A stretch of DNA of 64,000 nucleotides, taken from Phellopilus nigrolimitatus. Lineage: Eukaryota; Basidiomycota; Agaricomycetes; Hymenochaetales; Hymenochaetaceae. Both the position numbers and the translations under genes were made by a program. Below are positions 1 through 10,068 of this stretch, in pieces. A model generated the notes under the pieces. That model worked only from the letters and a program-made list of their open reading frames with translations. It did not search any database and had not been told where the DNA came from. The stretch covers positions 1-64,000 of the forward strand of contig JAJOHG010000059.1 of assembly GCA_021029095.1 (NCBI GenBank). Reading direction: 5' to 3'. Each line of letters opens with the position of its first letter. Position 1 is the first letter of the stretch.

Positions 1-40
1 GCTGACACTCTCTCCGAACACGGCGATTACGGATGTCGCG

Positions 41-1849
41 ATGCACGTAGAGCGACGTCCGCCTATCCGAAACGACAATGACAACGACGACGACGACGGC
101 GACGATGGCGACGGTGACGACGGCGACGGCGACGGCGACGACGACGATGTCAACATGAGTGAACTTGATGAGCGAGAGAACAGTTCCGTGGACACTAACA
201 CATCACCATCGCCTGCTCCGTCAGGTGCAGACTCAGGCCTCGAGGTTGTTTCGCGCACCGTCATAAACGGTGTCGAGACCGTGCGGCTTCGAGATGGCAG
301 ACGGATGACTTCGTTTGAGCTCAATCGCCTCCACAACATCCAGCGCAACAAAATCAGCATGGAAGCTCTTAATATCGACGAAGCTCTCAGATTCCTAACG
401 TTAAGACAGCCCGCAGCTGGGAAGGCCAAGACGCGCAAGGCGGCTACCACTGGGCCTACTCCGCCTGTACGACGACTCCCAAACCGTGCTTCAAGGGCAC
501 GCGTGAATTAGTGAGTCTTTTTATTTATTTATCTGGTCGTGATTACTGTGCTAACACGATTAATCGTTAGTCGCACACCTGCGATCATTGAGGATGAAGA
601 CGATGGCGCTCCTCAACCTGGCATGGCGCTTTTCACTGCGGCCAATACTCCCACATCCGGTGTGACGCCCACCGACGAATCCTCTCCGATTGCGCCTGGG
701 GGAACTCTCGTCAACGCAACCGTTGCACCCGCGTCTGGCGCGACACCCGCCGACGAATCCTCTCCAATCGCGCCTGGCGGGACGCTCGTCACCGCGACCG
801 CTCCACCTGCATCCGGCGCGACGCCCGCCGACGAATCTTCTCCGATCGCGCCTGGCGGGACGCTCGTCACCGCGACCGCTCCACCTGCATCCGGCGTGAT
901 GCCCGCCGATGAATCGTCTCCGATCACGCCGGGCGAGGCGCCCGTCACTGCGTCCACCATACTCGCGTCCGATAACACATCTTCTGCGACGTTCGGGACG
1001 CAAGCTAGTCCCCTTTCGCGTAGTGTGTGCGAAAATAACCTAGAAATGGATGTGGACTGTCCTGTGTCGTCAAAGGTATCGGTTCAACCTTCGGATCTAT
1101 CTCCAGCGGAGAGATTGGCAGAAATCGACATCACCATGCTGCCGGAGTGGATGCAAACTCCTTTCGCATTCTTCCTCGCAAAGTACCGTGGAGAGGGCGA
1201 GGATGAGTTGCTCCTCAACTGGCACACCTTCGAGATGTCGGTTCGGGACTCACGTGTAAGTTCGTGCTTTGTTTGATTTCATTACCATATTAACTGCATT
1301 TTAAAATAGCTGTGCGATCAGCTCCTCGCTGCTGTCAATCGTCCACCGGTGGTCCGCGAATGGAACCAGAGGAAGCGCGTCATCACATCCATCCCGAAGA
1401 TCGATATACGCGTGTATCCCGGACAATGGTGTGCTTGGCTGAAGGCCCTGATGCCTGATTGGCGGTTCATGGACGATCTAGACTGGCCCTTCTCCCGTTG
1501 CACGCCTGAATCGGAGCCTTGGACGTCAGTTCGCAAAGGGGGGAAAAATGGTATCTTTCTGATAGTACTTACGTTATTCTGGTGGCGTTCGGTCGCGAAA
1601 ACCAATAACGAGCTAGCCGAATATCTCTCGGCCCTTGAAGAGGCCAGCTGGCTCTTCACGCAACTCGTTGACATGGGGATGCCGGCAGGTGTAAACACCC
1701 AGCCGGCCACAGTATCAAAGGCTCCCCGAGCGAAGCCGTCAGCGTCTCGTAGTAAGCCGTCGGTATCCAAGGAAAATGTGTCGGTTTTGGCTATGAGAGC
1801 GACGCGATCCGCGTCATCGGTAACTAGAAAACGGTACTCCGCAATGTAG
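41..1849 (+). CDS. Hypothetical three-exon protein, agaricomycete type
   Basis: The best model joins 41-510, 571-1255 and 1310-1849, giving 564 residues ending in TAG. Both introns (60 and 54 bp) start GTGAGT or GTAAGT, end TAG and carry a CTAAC- or TTAAC-like branch site, and the frame is kept across both. The N-terminus is a very acidic Asp/Asn/Gly run, the middle holds four 26-residue Ser/Pro/Thr-rich repeats, and the C-terminal third is a Trp-rich globular part with WHTFE, PGQWCAWLKALMPDW and WPFSR motifs, followed by a basic Ser-rich tail. I cannot name a function. The frame stays open upstream to the window edge, so the true start may lie before base 1. It is the only gene in the window that looks unbroken and outside a mobile element; a lineage-specific expanded or transposon-linked family is also possible. 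Confidence 0.6.
656..967 (+). repeat. Coding minisatellite, four 78-bp units
   Basis: Four consecutive 78-bp units each encode 26 residues of the pattern SG.(T/M)P.DESSPI.PG. The second and third units are nearly identical and the first and fourth diverge. The unit length is a multiple of three, so copy changes keep the gene in frame. Confidence 0.85.
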
Positions 1850-2239
1850 GTACTAGATCATTTCGTCGTCGTTGATGCTCTTTCTGTCGGCCGGGTTTTT
1901 CTTTTGATCGTATCATCTCCTGGACTTTTTTTTGATCGTGCTTAGTACCTTAATCGTTTCCACATATTCCGTTCCGTTGATCCGTGTCCCCGCATTTCTT
2001 GACCATTTGTACTCACCCTTTTAATTAGCCACGCTCCGAATTTGAATACATCTTGATGATTTTCCCTGATCGTCTTGCACTGCATTATACGTCTATCAAA
2101 GCCTAAATCATGCACCGAGTGAAAGAATCTAGGCATTGCACTGCAATTCATGCTTATCAAACCCTAAATTACATCTAGCCGCCGAGTGAAAGGATCTTCG
2201 GATTGAGTGTATTTTATTTTTGAGAATTAAATATTCTTT
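1850..2239. other. Intergenic, AT-rich, no gene seen
   Basis: No supported coding sequence. Two related stretches of about 55 bp (near 2095-2148 and 2157-2212) share an ATCAAA.CCTAAAT core followed by CCGAGTGAAAG, which looks like an old imperfect tandem duplication. Confidence 0.5.
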
Positions 2240-2345
2240 TCAATTAAAATTAAATATACTCTACAGATTAAAATTAAATATACTCTACAAATTAAAATTA
2301 AATATACTCTACAAATTAAAATTAAATATACTCTACAAATTAATA
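2240..2345. repeat. AT-rich minisatellite, 24-bp unit
   Basis: About four to five head-to-tail copies of a 24-bp unit containing AAATATACTCTACAAATT. Because 24 is a multiple of three, the repeat makes a spurious open frame of period eight (LKLNILYK), which should not be read as a gene. Confidence 0.8.
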
Positions 2346-2374
2346 TTAAGATTATATTGTAAATTAGTAATCAT

Positions 2375-2542
2375 GGATTACAGAATATCCTCGCCACTTC
2401 CGGTCTACTGGGCAAGCATACTAGATACTCATTCCTATCAGCAACACTGACTGTAAATTATTTCAGCCAACGCTAAAAGTTATACAATATGGATTGACCA
2501 GCGTTCTCTCATATTTATTCAATATAGTTGCTGGCAGCAGTG
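2375..2542 (+). mobile_element. Terminus of a CACTGCTGCC-type DNA transposon
   Basis: This stretch matches the reverse complement of 24495-24620, including the shared ATACAATATGGATTGACCAGC block, and ends in GCTGGCAGCAGTG at 2542. That is the inverted form of the CACTGCTGCCAGCA start of the 24495-29401 element. The body should lie to the left, but I do not find its other end in the window. Confidence 0.55.
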
Positions 2543-2802
2543 CAAGTCGCTCAACAGCAAGTTCCTCGAGTACCTCATGCAGCTGTGCTTCTTCATCGTG
2601 CGTGCCGTCTCCCTCTTTTGCCTTCCTATGTATTGAACAAACCCCCACGGTGCAGGCGCACTTCCTCGGCTCGCCCACGCACGTCATGACACCGTACAAG
2701 GCCGCCATCTCGCTCCTGCTGTTTGCGCACGCCAATGCGACACTCGTGGTGTTCGACGTCGAGGCACAGCGCTTCCCCGCGTGGTCCCTCAATACCACCT
2801 AA
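2543..2802 (+). pseudogene. Short gene fragment, possibly UTP4-like WD protein
   Basis: The frame ending at the TAA near 2800 contains a serine-rich stretch and then a part reading HFLGSPTHVMTP and LVVFDVEAQRFPAWS. The VFDVEAQRFP.WS pattern resembles the WD-repeat protein Utp4/cirhin of the U3 snoRNP, but the match is short and made by eye. It sits between two transposon termini (2542 and 2850), so it is probably another captured or stranded fragment. There is no credible start. Confidence 0.25.
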
Positions 2803-2849
2803 CGTCTTTTCTATTATAATAAATTTGTATTTAATTGTTTTAAAGAGCT

Positions 2850-3028
2850 ACAGGGAGCCGTGAACAACCCGTCGACCTGCTTGACCCGCACCCGCGGGTT
2901 TCTGAGGACCCGCGGATCCGTGTCCCAACGGATCCAGGTCAAGACGGGTCCGGGTCGAGGATTTTTCGTCACGGGTGACCCGCCAACGGGTCCGGTTCAA
3001 CCCACGGGTGGACTCGTGGTGAGCCCTA
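2850..3028 (-). mobile_element. hAT-family left end, inverted
   Basis: Read on the minus strand from 3028, this begins TAGGGCTCACCACGAGTC and continues with the same GACCCGG/ACCCGTG-rich subterminal pattern as 9672-9860 and 60682-60870, ending near the shared GTTCAC.GCTCCCTG block. It is a diverged copy of that left end with its body toward lower coordinates. No partner terminus with a matching target duplication is visible. Confidence 0.6.
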
Positions 3029-3079
3029 ACTTGCACTTCCTCATTGTACTCTTTCCAGCAGGCATGTACCTCTGCTTTA

Positions 3080-3245
3080 CAGGCTTTCCGGAAAACCTTT
3101 CCAGTACGCACTTTTTTTTTCAACTTTTGTACCGTATCCTCATTTGGTAGTAATTACTCAAAATGGTAGTAATTACTCAAAATGGTAGTAATTACTCAAA
3201 ATGGTAGTAATTTCTTAATATGGACACTGCCATTTGCGGGTGATC
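3080..3245 (+). repeat. Left terminal inverted repeat of the Tc1-like element
   Basis: It pairs with 6185-6335. The left arm contains four tandem copies of a 19-bp unit TGGTAGTAATTACTCAAAA (about 3145-3220), while the right arm has only two, so the left arm has expanded since the arms were identical. Confidence 0.85.
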
Positions 3246-3346
3246 GGTGCGTGGACAGTCAAACGCGACATCGACATTTCACTTTCAGTCTCAATTCTTA
3301 CTCTGGTCTTTCTTCTGGTACTCTCTTACTTCTTTATGTAATCTAT

Positions 3347-5060
3347 ATGAGCAATCCGAAACCAAGCAACTTGTTCCACCGCCTTTCCTTTGATGCAAAA
3401 GATGGATTCATAGTGGACAGGGCCGGAAACAACGGTAAGCTCGTCTTACCTTTTCATATCTGTGCTTGGCTGATTGCATGCATAGATACTTTCCCTCAAT
3501 TCAACTTTCATTATGACCCCAATCCAGCATTCGACACTTCCAATCCTTTTGCTGGTCTTTCCGCTCCGAAGCTCGCAACACCAGCTCTGCCCGGACCAAA
3601 TATGAAGTCAAGGCCCACTGTGACAGAAAAACTGGCCAACACGTTGATGCCGAGTTCTCCTGACAACACGCCGGCTGTGCTCAGTGATGATAGCGACTCA
3701 ACTGCTGATGCTCCAGAGACACCAAAGGCCCCAAAAAAGCGAAGACAGGTTGCGAAGACGGAGATGGACTTGGACCAGACGCCTGGGAAGGCCAAACCCA
3801 CGTCTTTTCACTCATACATCTACGTCCAGCTTCCTGACGTAGTTGTTGGAGTTGGGAAGAGGGCAAAGCTGAAGGCTCAGAGGGCTGTCAAGCGAGGCCC
3901 ATTGACGCATGGCCTCGCTGTGACATATGATGAGTATCTTTTCGACCTTGCCCGCGAAATTCATACGCACGTGGATTTGATTGATCTTTCGAGACTGGAA
4001 TGGAATTTCATTACACCTGCCAAAGCAGAACCCAACCCTTTGGGCACGCAGAATGGCTTTTCCGTCATGCTTGCGCAAGTTTGCGAGCGTGCAAGAAAAG
4101 CAATTCCTGTGATCAACATTCTACTTCCTGCTCCAAGAACTGACTCCTCTCTCATGGTATGTTATAATGTATAATTATTAACTGGAAAGCTAATATAGAT
4201 TAAATAAATGTAGCCCTGGGAAGCGTCTGGACCAACTTCTGGCACATCTGCCACTGACTCGGCTGCTTTGCTGAACGCTGTGCAGCACGCAGATGGAAAG
4301 GATCAACCCATGCTCAACAAAGTAAGTATTCTCTCTACACCTGGATGCTTGGCTAATATTATCTATAGGGAAGACTCACGAGTGCGCAGGAGAGCTCTGT
4401 TGAGAGACTTAAAAAGCAATATCCTGTCGGTCAGTGTCATTTGCATCCGAAAGTTCGCTGTGTGGTCCACAGGCCTACTGGCCACCACTTTGATGTTCAT
4501 GGCCCGTGAATGATGGCTTGGGGAAAGCTATGTGTAAGTAATTGCTTTATCTCCCATATATATTCTGAGCTGAGTATATTAAGGATGAGGATCCTGATCA
4601 TTGCGACATTTACACCATTCCTATCGGTACTGCATTTTTCAAGCCCAAAAATCGGATGAAGAAAGCAAGCCCTGTCACCAATATTCCACCGCTTATCATG
4701 CCAGTGACTGCAGGCCCGTCTCAAGGTGAGATGCCAAAAAGGGGGCGCTCTCCTGAGACACCTTTGATGGGTAGGAAAAGCAGGAAGTGCTCATCTCCGA
4801 GCTCGTTGGATTGCTTTTCTGACATACATTCGTCTTTGCCACTTCTTGATGGGACCATTAGCATTGAGGAGTTCGTCCGTGAGTACAAACTCAATGCTAA
4901 TTTGATTCTGAAGCTTGAGGCACTTGGGTTCACACCTGGAGTCAACGTAAATCATGTGCAGAAGGAGGAGTTGAAGGAAGCTGGCTTTATGAGCCTATCT
5001 TGGTCTGTTGTTGTGAAGGCTAACAAGCATTATCGCTGTTCCATGCTGCCACACACCTAG
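3347..5060 (+). pseudogene. Companion gene of the Tc1-like element, one premature stop
   Basis: The model joins 3347-4156, 4214-4321, 4369-4533 and 4584-5060; all three introns (GT...AG, 47-57 bp) fall between codons. It would encode about 519 residues except for an in-frame TGA at 4507-4509, after the HHFDVHGP motif. The start chosen is the ATG opening MSNPKPSNLFHRL. The protein has an acidic Ser/Pro linker with a KAPKKRRQ nuclear-localisation-like patch, a central domain (SYIYVQLPDVVVGVGKR...), a Cys/His stretch (CHLHPKVRC) and a C-terminal helical region of about 70 residues that resembles a SAM-type domain. I do not know its function. It lies wholly between the inverted repeats and converges with the transposase, so it looks like element cargo or an accessory factor. 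Confidence 0.65.
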
Positions 5061-5323
5061 GCTATCACCTTTTGCTTATTCTCTTATACTTGAACTGGTA
5101 TTTTTCCTTTTATTTTTCAATGATTTCCCATCTAATCTCAACACTGTATATTCTTCTATAATTCTGTTGCATAGCTTTCTTCAGCCTTATCTCCTGGCAT
5201 GCATTCAACTGCATGTATAATTTCTGCATTGTATAGCAAGCATAACATAATCTTCATGTAGGAGCTAGTATAGGCAGTCCTTCAACAGAGTACATTCTTT
5301 GACAACTTCAACATACTGTGGGA

Positions 5324-6126
5324 TTATACAAATACATGCTCCTGCAATTTATACCCAGCATGTCTAAACCAACCCCTGGCCATGTCTGCAGTTATATTTG
5401 TGCATGCTTCATGCAAAGCAAACTCTGGGTCACCAGCATCCTGCAGTTTTCTCCAGTTACGCCGCAAATGTGATTTCACTACAACATCATCAGAAATTTC
5501 AAATAGCCACTTTAATCTCAAGAGACACTGACAGGTACATCAACTGAGTCTTCTACAACTTTCTGGATTAGGTATCCATCAACTGAAATAGCTGCAACAA
5601 GGCTGTATTGCTGTCCGCGCACAAATGGAGCACTGGTTGTAGCCTGGCTCCCAAGAACAGAACGCCCATAGTGTCTGTAAATCGTTCGCTCGTCTTTGCT
5701 GGTCTCATCGACAAAAACCAGCTGCTCTGCCACCCAATTGTCTTGTGCATACTGGGAAAATGCTTCTCGAGCCTCTTCATCTTGCTCAGAGGCAGCCTTG
5801 CGAAGCAATTTGTGGGTAATGCCTGTGTCACGTAGATTTTCGTCAAGTGCTGAGTGTGAAATTCCAACGTCATGGGCCAGTAGAATCCACTCCTGGATTT
5901 CATCGAGGTATAGTTCTGGTGACTCCTCAAGGAGTGTGAAGATATCATGAGTCATATCAGCTTGGAGCAACTTTGGACGGCCACGAGATGGATTGATCGG
6001 AGGGATTACTGAACCATGAGTATCCAGATTGTGCTGCCAGTGGTGCAGACTGCGTTCGGAGAAGTCAAATATTTCACAGATGCCATCAGGAACATAGCCA
6101 TTGTCATATAGCCAGATTCCACGCAT
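5324..6126 (-). pseudogene. IS630/Tc1-like DDE transposase, catalytic core deleted
   Basis: The first part (6126 to 5518) opens with a helix-turn-helix region (MRGIWLYDNGYVPDG...), a GRPK linker and the first catalytic aspartate in VFVDETS, followed by the usual R..YGRS and YSLVAAISVDG blocks. The frame then stops, and the next frame (5521 to 5324) resumes with SHLRRNWRKLQD and ARGWFRHAGY, which is the C-terminal tail of the family. The 60-70 residues normally between them, holding the second (LDN..IH) and third (PDFNPIE) catalytic positions, are missing. This is a deletion rather than an intron, because the two parts adjoin directly. Confidence 0.8.
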
Positions 6127-6184
6127 TTTTATGTCTTCACTGATCTTTCAGAAGGGCATGAGTACCGATGAAGTCTTTCATGAT

Positions 6185-6335
6185 TCGAACTCGTCGTGTC
6201 CACGCACCGATCACCCGCAAATGGCAGTGTCCATATTGAGAAATTACTACCATTTTGAGTAATAACTACCAAATGGGGATATGGTACAAAAGTTGAAAAA
6301 AAAGTGCGTACTGACAAGGTTTTCCAGAAAGCCTG
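6185..6335 (-). repeat. Right terminal inverted repeat of the Tc1-like element
   Basis: Reverse complement of 3080-3245 apart from scattered substitutions and the missing two 19-bp repeat units. It ends GAAAGCCTG followed by TA. Confidence 0.85.
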
Positions 6336-6337
6336 TA

Positions 6338-6605
6338 ACGAACTGCGTAATGAACACGTATTCATCATTATCTATGTATTCGTTGGGAGTTACTTTGCGG
6401 GCGTTATGGTCTGTCTCATGCTGACGCTTACTCCTGCGTGACCGCTGCCATTGCATTCTCCAGTCTGCTTGAGAAGTATATGGACCCAGCTGAGCCAGAA
6501 AAAAAATTGAAAGAGCGGAACCGGTGCCAGCAAACTTGCTAGCGCCACTCCCTCCAAAAATACTAACACGCAATGCCATGCAGGTGCACCAGTACGCGCC
6601 ATACA
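6338..6605. other. Non-coding spacer between transposon ends
   Basis: No supported gene. The stretch lies between the TA site of the Tc1-like element and a hAT-family right end, and is probably the interior of the older element into which the Tc1-like copy inserted. Confidence 0.4.
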
Positions 6606-6771
6606 AATAAATTTACATTTGCTACTCTTTCCTTGAAACCCGTGAACTACCTGCAGGTATTGATAAATCACAAATTCTCGACCCGGACCTGTGACTATCC
6701 GTGCATACAGATCTGTAGTCCGGGTTTGGTCACGGGTCTCCATGGGTTTTAAGGACTCGTGGTGAGCTCTA
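6606..6771 (+). mobile_element. hAT-family right end
   Basis: It contains the CCCGTGAACTACC..GGGTATT and TCCGTG.ATACAGATCTG.AGTCCGGG blocks found at 12475-12644 and 60990-61155, and ends GGACTCGTGGTGAGCTCTA at 6771, a variant of the family terminus. The flank is GCTTATAT. I find no left end with that octamer in the window. Confidence 0.6.
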
Positions 6772-6817
6772 GCTTATATATAGGCATTTTACCTTTCTTT
6801 TTTATCTTTGTCCACAC

Positions 6818-7290
6818 AAAAAAGGCATTACGAGCCCTGACTTTAGGAAGGATCGTCCTACTAACTGGTCATTATCTTTGTGCTTGCATATATTTGGTCC
6901 CAGCTGGTGGCAATACAAAAAGTGTACAAAATTTGTGTTACCCGAGTGTACTTTGGTATCGGCGCCCGTGCCACAACCACTACAAAACTCAAACTTGTTA
7001 CCAAATTAGGAAAATCCCCCATGCTCAGCACCATTCTCATTTGTATTTTCAGCATAGTAATTCTTCTACTGCACGTAAAAACATGATTTCTTTTGCATTA
7101 TGCAGCGCCTCGCAATACCTACACAATTATGTAACATAGTAGATGGGTTCTGGGGCTGAAAAATAACCCCTGAGACGATTTGTCCTGAGCTTATCCAGCC
7201 TGCAGACTTTGCAGACTGTATGCACCAAATTCTCAGAAATCCAAGCTGGTACCTTTTTGTGCGGATGATACTGTTGGAAAGGCCCACTTC
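6818..7290 (+). repeat. Dispersed repeat, inverted copy at 63470-63945
   Basis: About 470 bp closely matches the reverse complement of 63470-63945. Homology on one side stops at ATTACGAGCCCTGACTTTAGG, which looks like an element end. It continues more weakly past 7290. No coding potential is convincing; family unknown. Confidence 0.75.
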
Positions 7291-7892
7291 AGACTTTCTG
7301 GGTGGCTCTTTCTTCTCTTTGATCTTTTGAGTATTGGTTCCAGAATGTGTTCATAAATCTCCTGTAGAATGCTATTTTTGAAGCTCTGAAATGGGTCAGT
7401 TAATTCATTATGTACTATTTCAGCTCAAGATAAATTTGTACTAGGTTTGGATGGATGTCATTGTTTCATTTCATTGCATTTCCAAGGTCTCCACCCTTTG
7501 AACCTTCTTTTGTCTCTTCTGGGTAATCACTTCCCACACCACTATTTGTGAAACTTATGTTTTGTTTAATTTGTTCTGACCTATCTATCCACACTGCAGC
7601 TCTGAAACTTTGTACACCTTATCTTGGCACCTTTACTTACTAGTTGAATTCTTTAGCTTGCCTAGTTGATATGGCAAAGGTGGAGATTTTGTATTTATTC
7701 CCCTGTAAATGAGTTTAAACTCAACCTATTCAAATGTTTATTTCAAAATTGAAGTATAGGATATGTAAAGGGATATGAGATGCTCCTGGGAAAATATTCA
7801 GCAAAGGAACTACTTGTGGTTGCCATGTGCTTTTAAGATAATTCACCAACTAAATCTTGAGTTATAAGTAGAGTGTTACCTTGACTTGGGTA
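7291..7892. other. AT-rich sequence, no gene seen
   Basis: No open frame of note and no recognised protein motif. The first part is a diverged continuation of the preceding repeat; the rest is unassigned. Confidence 0.5.
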
Positions 7893-7900
7893 GTGGCCAC

Positions 7901-8286
7901 TAGGGCATAGCACAGGTTGATCCGCGGGTTTTAGCATTTTGCTCATAGCACGACACAGTCAGCTCCAAATTTAATGATCTTATATGCGAAATGTGCGCAT
8001 GAATAATTTCCACAACATGCAAAAAACCCCGTAAGGATTGGTGCAGTATTGGTAGCAGGAGAGGGAAACGAGTCATCAAAACCCGTGGGTACTGATACCC
8101 ACGGGTTTTGATGACTCGTTTGCCATTTGTGCTATCAATACTGCACCAATCCTTACGGGATTTTTTGCATGTGGTGGAAATTATTCATGCGCACATTTCG
8201 CATATAAGATCATTAAATTTGGAGCTGACTGTGTCGTGCTATGAGCAAAATGCTAAAACCCGCGGATCAACCTGTGCTATGCCCTA
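7901..8286. mobile_element. hAT-type foldback MITE 1
   Basis: A 386-bp near-perfect palindrome begins TAGGGCATAGCACAGG and ends in its inverse, with arms of about 185-190 bp meeting near 8094. It is flanked by exact copies of GTGGCCAC (7893-7900 and 8287-8294). The TAGGGCATA.CAC start is almost the start of the 9672-12644 element, and the 8-bp duplication fits hAT. There is no coding capacity. Confidence 0.85.
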
Positions 8287-8294
8287 GTGGCCAC

Positions 8295-8671
8295 TGCTCC
8301 GCATGGCAGGTTACGATCCCATGGTGGCTGATGCAGATATAAATAAAGGTTTGGTAATAATGAAAAAAAAGGTAGTTGCAAGGACTTATTCTGTTTTAGT
8401 AGTATGAAGAAAATGGGCAGATATGATGAGGATTTGATGATGGGAGGGCAGCATAAGCTGGTAAATGTAAGTTGTTGTTCTAGGTTGTAGGTTTAAATCA
8501 CATATTAACTGTTATTTATACTTAACATTTGAGTAGTTTTCTTCATACTAATGCTACTAATACAGAATAAGTCCTGAACCTTTTTCACACTACCATTTTT
8601 TTTCATTATTACCAAACCTTTATTTATATCTGCATCAGCCACCATGGGATCGTAACCTGCCATGCGGAGCA
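8295..8671. mobile_element. Foldback MITE 2, abutting MITE 1
   Basis: A 377-bp element begins TGCTCCGCATGGCAGGTTAC and ends in its inverse, with inverted repeats of about 140 bp (partly interrupted). It is flanked by GTGGCCAC at 8287-8294 (shared with MITE 1) and 8672-8679. The middle is AT-rich and non-coding. The termini differ from MITE 1, so it is a different family using the same target. Confidence 0.8.
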
Positions 8672-8689
8672 GTGGCCACTACCCCCAAG

Positions 8690-9158
8690 TACAAAAAAAT
8701 GTACACAGAACTCCACACCTATGGGTGTGATAGGCTGCTTCTGCTCTTGCCTCAGCCTCCGAGCGGTGGGTGTCTACACGAGTGTCGCAAGCAGAGCGTG
8801 CTGTGGTGTCCAGTTCGTGCCAACTTTGAGCCACCTGCACCACTACTTCCCGGCAAGTGCCCCGCACCCCGCAGTCCCGCATCTAACCGGAGAGGCCGTC
8901 AGCAGACAGACCCGAGGAGATATTCTGGCCTGCAGCAGAATGGGCGTAGTCTTGTTGAACATTGATTGACGTGCGACCAAAGTCCATGTCGAGGTCGAAA
9001 GGAAGTAAGCAGTTTGAAGGTGCGTAGTTGTGAAAAGACTCCAACGAAATCAACTTGTGAGATGAAGCGGACTCGGAGCTGCCAGTTATTGTGGACGGAG
9101 GACCACAGGTAGGGGTGTCTTCCCGTAAGAAATTGAATGCATCTGCCTCACGCGCATT
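8690..9158 (-). other. Possible 3' continuation of the bZIP pseudogene
   Basis: On the minus strand, serine-rich and DMDFG-like peptide patches occur in shifting frames downstream of the bZIP remnant. I see no continuous frame or recognisable motif. It may be the degenerate C-terminal part or the 3' flank of that gene. Confidence 0.3.
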
Positions 9159-10068
9159 CTAGCCCGGTGGCGACGGCTTCGCGTATCCGTGCACTTTCCC
9201 AGACCCAGATCTGGAGAATGCATCCCAGAATGCATCTTCTGCAGGACTGTCTGGCTTGCAAGCATTGCAAGCAGAGCATGCTGGGCCTGCTGCTGTTGTT
9301 ACACCCGCTGCTGCACGTGCTGCTGGCTCTTCTGATTCTGACTGCACTCTTTCTCGCCGATGATGTTTACGGGACGGTGGTGGGGACGGCAGGCCGTGGT
9401 ACGGATACGTGCCCATGCCCTTGCCAGCGAGAAGCACGCTGAACGGCACTTTGCTTGAGCCCGAAGTAAGAATTTGAAGACGCGCTGTTGAAGTAATGCG
9501 AGTGCAGCCCACCCGCGAGGCTGGAGAGGTTCGTGTTCGTGTTTGCGTGAGGGCTGCTCGTGGGCAACGTATTTGCTCTGTTCGGAGCAGGCGCATGTAC
9601 AAGCTACTGCCTGACCTGCATGGCAACGCGGTTCTAGAGCTGCATGCGATACGCATAGAGCGCCTTGAGTGTAGGGCATACCACGAGTCGATCCCCGGGT
9701 TGACCCGGACCTGTTGGCGGATCTACCCGTGACCAAAAAACCTCAACCCGGACCCGGCTTGACCTGGACCCGTTGGGACTCGGATTCACGGGTCACCGAA
9801 TTCCCACGGTTCCAGGTCACGGAGGTCACGGGTTTGTTCACAGCTCCCTGCGGGTCTTACACCAGCATTGTCATCCACCTCCCTTCGCGCGCATCACCTG
9901 AGTCTCCTGTCTTCCACTTCTCGAGCATAGCAAGCCCGCCGCTATCCATCCCGCATGTCCTCACCAAGCCTCATGGGCGCATGAAATCCGACCGACGCCG
10001 CGGAGAAGAAGACGAAGCTCGCCCTGCTCACGCGCCTCCGCTCGCTCAAGAAAACAACACGCCCCAAA

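Larger units (their letters stand above)
3080..6335. mobile_element. Tc1/mariner (IS630-like) transposon
   Basis: A 3,256-bp element begins CAGGCTTTCCGGAAAACC at 3080 and ends in the inverse (GGTTTTCCAGAAAGCCTG) at 6335, flanked on both sides by TA (3078-3079 and 6336-6337). Homology between the ends stops exactly at the TA. The inverted repeats are about 150-165 bp. Inside are a plus-strand spliced gene and a minus-strand DDE transposase remnant that converge. TA duplication plus the transposase family place it in Tc1/mariner/IS630. The transposase is broken, so the copy cannot be autonomous. Confidence 0.85.

Noticed and set aside
2220..2450. A 76-codon frame of period eight
   Set aside because: It is produced by the 24-bp AT-rich minisatellite and has no independent coding signal.
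3028..6771. A single hAT element bounded by the termini at 3028 and 6771
   Set aside because: Both termini face the same way and their flanking octamers differ, so they cannot be the two ends of one insertion.
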